Positions 12,690-15,530 of a stretch of 15,530 bases of DNA are shown one piece after another (position 1 is the first letter of the stretch; the number at the start of each line of letters is the position of its first letter). The notes under the pieces were generated by a model. That model was not told the origin of the DNA. It did no database searches and saw only the letters and a program-made list of their open reading frames with translations. Source of the DNA: JBHENW01 sp046261875 (GTDB lineage Bacteria; Acidobacteriota; Thermoanaerobaculia; UBA5066; Gp7-AA6). Location: assembly GCA_046261875.1 (NCBI GenBank), contig JBHENW010000140.1:1-15530 (forward strand), read 5' to 3'. A program made the translations under genes and the position numbers.

Positions 12690-13457
12690 ATGAGGACTCG
12701 CGTTCTGATCGTGGACGACGAGCCTCTGGCTCGCGAATGGGTCCGGGTCGCCATCGCCGAAGATCCCGACATCGAGATCGCCGCGGAGTGCGGCGACGGG
12801 TTCAAGGCCGTGGAGGCGATCGAGCAGCTTCGCCCGGACCTCGTCTTTCTCGACGTCCAGATGCCGGGCCTCGACGGCTTCGGCGTTCTGAGCATGGTGC
12901 CGCCGGAGGACCTGCCGGCGGTGATCTTCGTGACGGCGTTCGACCAGTACGCACTGCGCGCTTTCGACGCGCACGCCGTCGACTACCTCATGAAGCCATT
13001 CAGCCGGGAGCGCATACACGAGGCGGTCAAGCGGGCCAAGGCCTGGCTCTCCCGCCGCGGGGACGACGATCTGCGCGAGACGCTGCTCAAGCTCGTCGAG
13101 GACATCCGCAAAGAGCGCTCCTTCCCCGAATGGCTCCTGCTCAAGAACGAAGGGAAGAGCATTTTCGTCAAGGTCCGGGACATCGACTGGATCGAGTCGT
13201 CGCGCAACAACGTGCGCCTACACGTGGGGCACCAGACCTACCTCTTCCACGAGACGACCGCGGGGATCGAAGCCAAGCTCGACCCGCGGAAATTCCTCCG
13301 CATCCACCGGTCCGCGATCGTCAACATCGAGCGGATCAAGGAGATGCACCCCTGGTTCAACGGGGACTATTCCGTGACGCTCCGCGACGGCACGCAGCTG
13401 ACGATGAGCAGCACGTACCGGGAGCGGCTCAAGGAGTTCCGTCGCGTCGGGACGTAA
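12690..13457 (+). CDS. LytR/AlgR-family response regulator (receiver plus LytTR DNA-binding domain)
   Basis: The ATG at 12690 has GGGAGG 6 bases upstream; the longer upstream frame passes through the terminator and is not the start. The product has 255 residues. The receiver domain (1-120) has the acidic pair D9/D10, phospho-acceptor D55 in LVFLDVQMPG, T82 and K102 in YLMKPF, so it is fully equipped. A linker helix (122-145) leads to the LytTR domain (about 150-250), with GKSIFVKVRDIDWIESSRNNVRLH, LDPRKFLRIHRSAIVNIERIKEM and LRDGTQLTMSSTYRERLKEF, the last being part of the DNA-contacting surface. These regulators are activated by LytS-type kinases. Two such kinases follow directly, the first after 70 bases. 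Confidence 0.95.
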   Translation: MRTRVLIVDDEPLAREWVRVAIAEDPDIEIAAECGDGFKAVEAIEQLRPDLVFLDVQMPGLDGFGVLSMVPPEDLPAVIFVTAFDQYALRAFDAHAVDYLMKPFSRERIHEAVKRAKAWLSRRGDDDLRETLLKLVEDIRKERSFPEWLLLKNEGKSIFVKVRDIDWIESSRNNVRLHVGHQTYLFHETTAGIEAKLDPRKFLRIHRSAIVNIERIKEMHPWFNGDYSVTLRDGTQLTMSSTYRERLKEFRRVGT

Positions 13458-13527
13458 CCTGACGGTTTCCTCCCCCGCTCCGCGCTGACGGCGGGCGCCG
13501 GGCGGGCTAAGCTTCGGTCTCGCGACC

Positions 13528-14778
13528 ATGAGCACGAGCCCCTCCTTCCCGGTCCGGGCGCCGGACGCCGACGCAGCCCCTTCGGACGAGCGGACGGCCG
13601 TGATTCCGGCGCCGCCGGGCCGGATCCACTGGGGATGGATCCTCCTGATCTGGACCTTCGTGGGCACGCTGCGCGCCACGCAGCGGTACCTCCGAGGCGG
13701 CGAGCTGCAGCCCGACGCTTCGTACGCCTGGTGGAGCGCTCTGGGGAACAACCTCTTTCTCGCCTACCTCTGGGGGGCGCTCACGCCGCTCGTCATGGGG
13801 ATCGCCCGACGCTGGGCGCCGGGGCGCACGCGGCTGGTGCGGCTCGTTCCCGTCCACCTCGTCTGCGCCGCGGCGGTCGCTCTCCTGCACACCGTCCTCT
13901 CGCACCTCCTCTACAAGCTCGTCATCGCCCCCGAAGTCACGTGGGCGGAGTTCGCGGGCAACTTCGCGGCCTCCGCGCTCATGACGGGGCCCACGCGGAT
14001 CTCGACCTATCTGGAGATCGTGGGCATCACGTGGGGGCTCGACTACTACCGCGTCTATCGCGACCGCGAGGTCCGCGCCTCGCTCCTCCAGACGCAGGTC
14101 GCCGAGGCGCGGCTCGAGGCCCTGAAACTGCAGCTCCGGCCCGCTTTCGTCTTCAACGCCCTGAACACGATCCTGCCGCTCATCTATCGCAACGCGCAGG
14201 CGGCCGCGCGCACGGTGGTCCAGCTCGGGGACCTCCTGCGGCTGTCGCTCAAGAGCGGAGCGACACAGCTCGTCCCGCTGCAGGAGGAGCTGCACTTCCT
14301 CGAGCTCTACCTGCAGATCGAGAAGACCCGGCTCGCCGACCGGCTGTCGGTCACATTCGAGATCGAGCCGCAGGCCTCCGCGGCCGGCGTCCCGAATCTC
14401 ATCCTCCAGCCGGTCGTGGAGAACGCCGTGTCGCGCGCCAGCGCCGCGACCGGCAGGGGACACATCCGGGTCTCCGCGCGGCGCGCCTGGGATGCACTCC
14501 AGCTCGAGGTCGCCGACGACGCGGCGCAGGCGCCTTCGGACCCCGCGGTCCGCGTCGCGATGGAGAGCAACCTCGCGAAGACCCGCCGCCGTCTCGACCA
14601 CCTCTACCAGGAGGCTTACCGGTTCGAGGTGCTGCCCCTCTCCGGCGGGGGACAGCAGGTCGTCCTGAGCCTTCCGTATTCTCCTGCGCCGGTCCCCGCC
14701 GACCGGACTGCGCCCCGTTCCGCCGGGCGGCGCACTCCGTCGGCCCCGCCGCCCGAGCCGCAGGGCGCCGGCTCGTGA
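13528..14778 (+). CDS. LytS-type sensor histidine kinase homologue lacking the phospho-acceptor His (pseudokinase)
   Basis: This protein of 416 residues has a Pro/Ala-rich N-terminus and about four membrane segments (near 35-48, 72-93, 105-128 and 157-173). A coiled linker then leads to a His_kinase (LytS/YehU) domain. The family motif QLxPHFLFNxLN here reads QLRPAFVFNALN: position 206, normally the phosphorylated His, is Ala. The N-box keeps E298-N299 (QPVVENAV) but the usual following RHG is SRA. DNGPG is DDAAQ, and the GxGLxN region is AMESNLAKT, so the nucleotide-binding glycines are gone. The frame is intact and the fold seems kept, so it is more likely a regulatory pseudokinase than a decayed gene. 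It may dimerise with the intact paralogue whose gene overlaps it by 4 bases. No strong ribosome-binding site precedes the ATG at 13528. The C-terminal 30 residues are Pro/Ala/Arg-rich. Confidence 0.88.
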   Translation: MSTSPSFPVRAPDADAAPSDERTAVIPAPPGRIHWGWILLIWTFVGTLRATQRYLRGGELQPDASYAWWSALGNNLFLAYLWGALTPLVMGIARRWAPGRTRLVRLVPVHLVCAAAVALLHTVLSHLLYKLVIAPEVTWAEFAGNFAASALMTGPTRISTYLEIVGITWGLDYYRVYRDREVRASLLQTQVAEARLEALKLQLRPAFVFNALNTILPLIYRNAQAAARTVVQLGDLLRLSLKSGATQLVPLQEELHFLELYLQIEKTRLADRLSVTFEIEPQASAAGVPNLILQPVVENAVSRASAATGRGHIRVSARRAWDALQLEVADDAAQAPSDPAVRVAMESNLAKTRRRLDHLYQEAYRFEVLPLSGGGQQVVLSLPYSPAPVPADRTAPRSAGRRTPSAPPPEPQGAGS

Positions 14779-15530
14779 CGATGGCGGCGATCATCGGCAA
14801 TCCGGCCGCCGCCCCGGCGCATCCCGGGGCGCTCGTCCCGGCGAGAGCGGCCGAGGGACGGTGGTCGCGCCTGCGCCTGCCGTTCCTGATCTTCGGGTCC
14901 TGGACGCTCGTCGGCCTCTTCCGCGCGATCGAGCGATACACCCTCGATCCGACGATGCAGGACCGGCTCGAGTTCGGTTTCCGGGAGGCCCTCGCCCAGA
15001 ACCTGCTCTCCTCCTACCTCTGGGCCGCGTTCACGCCGCTCGTCATCTGGATCGCCCGCCGGTGGGCGTTTTTCCGGGGCGGGCACCTGCGCTGCCTCCC
15101 GCCGCACCTGATCGCGGGCATTGCGCTTCCCCTCGTACACTGCGCCCTCTTTCTCACGATCTATCCCTCGCTCATGGGGATCCCGGCGCGGCTGAAGACC
15201 CAGTTCGCCGCGCTTCCGGCTTTCAGCCAGGTTTTCTTCCTCACGCAATTCCTGACGTACTGGGGGATCGTCGGCGTCGTGTGGGCCGTCGAGTCGTTCC
15301 GGCTCTCGAAGGAGCGGGAGCTGCGAGCCGCCCAGCTCGAGGCGCAGCTTGCCGACGCCCAGCTCGAAGCGCTGAAGATGCAGCTCCACCCGCACTTCCT
15401 CTTCAACTCGCTCAACAGCATCCTCCCGCTGGTCTTCCGCGACCGGGAGGCGGCCGCCCGCACGGTCGTGCGCCTGGGGGACCTCCTGCGGCTCTCTCTC
15501 AAGACGGGCACGACGCCGCTCATCTCGCTC
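14775..15530 (+). CDS. LytS-type sensor histidine kinase, C-terminus cut by window end
   Basis: The GTG at 14775 overlaps the previous stop (GTGA); an in-frame ATG at 14781 is the alternative. The window shows 252 codons without a stop. After a 35-residue Ala/Pro-rich start come about four membrane segments, around LPFLIFGSWTLVGLF, LLSSYLWAAFTPLVIWIA, LIAGIALPLVHCALFLTI and FLTQFLTYWGIVGVVWAV. A charged coiled linker (SKERELRAAQLEAQLADAQL) follows. The start of the kinase domain, MQLHPHFLFNSLNSILPLVF, carries the phospho-acceptor H207. The aligned parts match the preceding gene closely in order and wording, so the pair arose by tandem duplication. The ATP-binding part lies outside the window. 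It probably phosphorylates the LytTR regulator encoded two genes upstream. Confidence 0.92.
   Translation, partial: MTMAAIIGNPAAAPAHPGALVPARAAEGRWSRLRLPFLIFGSWTLVGLFRAIERYTLDPTMQDRLEFGFREALAQNLLSSYLWAAFTPLVIWIARRWAFFRGGHLRCLPPHLIAGIALPLVHCALFLTIYPSLMGIPARLKTQFAALPAFSQVFFLTQFLTYWGIVGVVWAVESFRLSKERELRAAQLEAQLADAQLEALKMQLHPHFLFNSLNSILPLVFRDREAAARTVVRLGDLLRLSLKTGTTPLISL

Noticed and set aside
13486..13513. Promoter before the pseudokinase (CTGACG, 17 bases, TAAGCT)
   Set aside because: Both boxes are poor matches, and the gene probably shares the response-regulator transcript.

Overview
This is a GC-rich window whose genes pack closely, often with overlapping stop and start codons. Lipoprotein signals, periplasmic proteins, a c-type haem motif and LytS/LytTR signalling suggest a Gram-negative-type, environmental bacterium. 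An Acidobacteriota-like lineage would fit, but that is an inference from gene style, not from any marker. There are no rRNA or tRNA genes, CRISPR array or intact transposon that I can see.

Layout. (1) 1-1552: the 5' end of the adenosylcobalamin-dependent ribonucleotide reductase gene nrdJ (minus) diverges from a small unknown gene. The Fe-S carrier erpA follows, with a good promoter and an intrinsic terminator that looks bidirectional. (2) 1571-4793, minus strand: a coiled-coil exported protein, a YCII-domain exported protein, an alpha/beta-hydrolase-like lipoprotein and a PQQ-type beta-propeller lipoprotein. Three of these four have reading-frame problems: a probable frameshift in a signal peptide, a probable lost stop, and an in-frame TGA. 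(3) 4874-6663, plus strand: a two-gene DrrA/DrrB-type ABC exporter. (4) 6673-9428, minus strand: a CsoR-type repressor heads an operon with a MerT-like transporter, a MerP-like HMA protein with a long extra domain, and a BFD-like [2Fe-2S] protein. A DUF962/Mpo1-like membrane protein and a VWA-like secreted protein follow. (5) 9535-12284, plus strand, divergent from csoR: two tandem TVP38/TMEM64 (VTT) membrane proteins (the second apparently starting with CTG), a DUF547 lipoprotein and a monohaem c-type lipoprotein. (6) 12373-12476: a possible short RNA with its own promoter-like sequence and a strong terminator. (7) 12516-15530: a LytTR response regulator preceded by 21-bp direct repeats, then two tandem LytS-type kinases. 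The first has lost its phospho-acceptor His and most ATP-binding glycines; the second, cut by the window end, keeps the His.

How the genes may work together: the csoR/merT/HMA/BFD block reads as a thiophilic-metal (Hg or Cu) uptake and handling system under a CsoR repressor instead of MerR. The LytTR regulator with a pseudokinase and a kinase looks like a three-part signalling module. The most notable points are the pseudokinase and kinase pair, the CsoR-controlled mer-like operon with a visible dyad operator, the in-frame TGA followed by a hairpin of SECIS-like geometry, and the CTG start.
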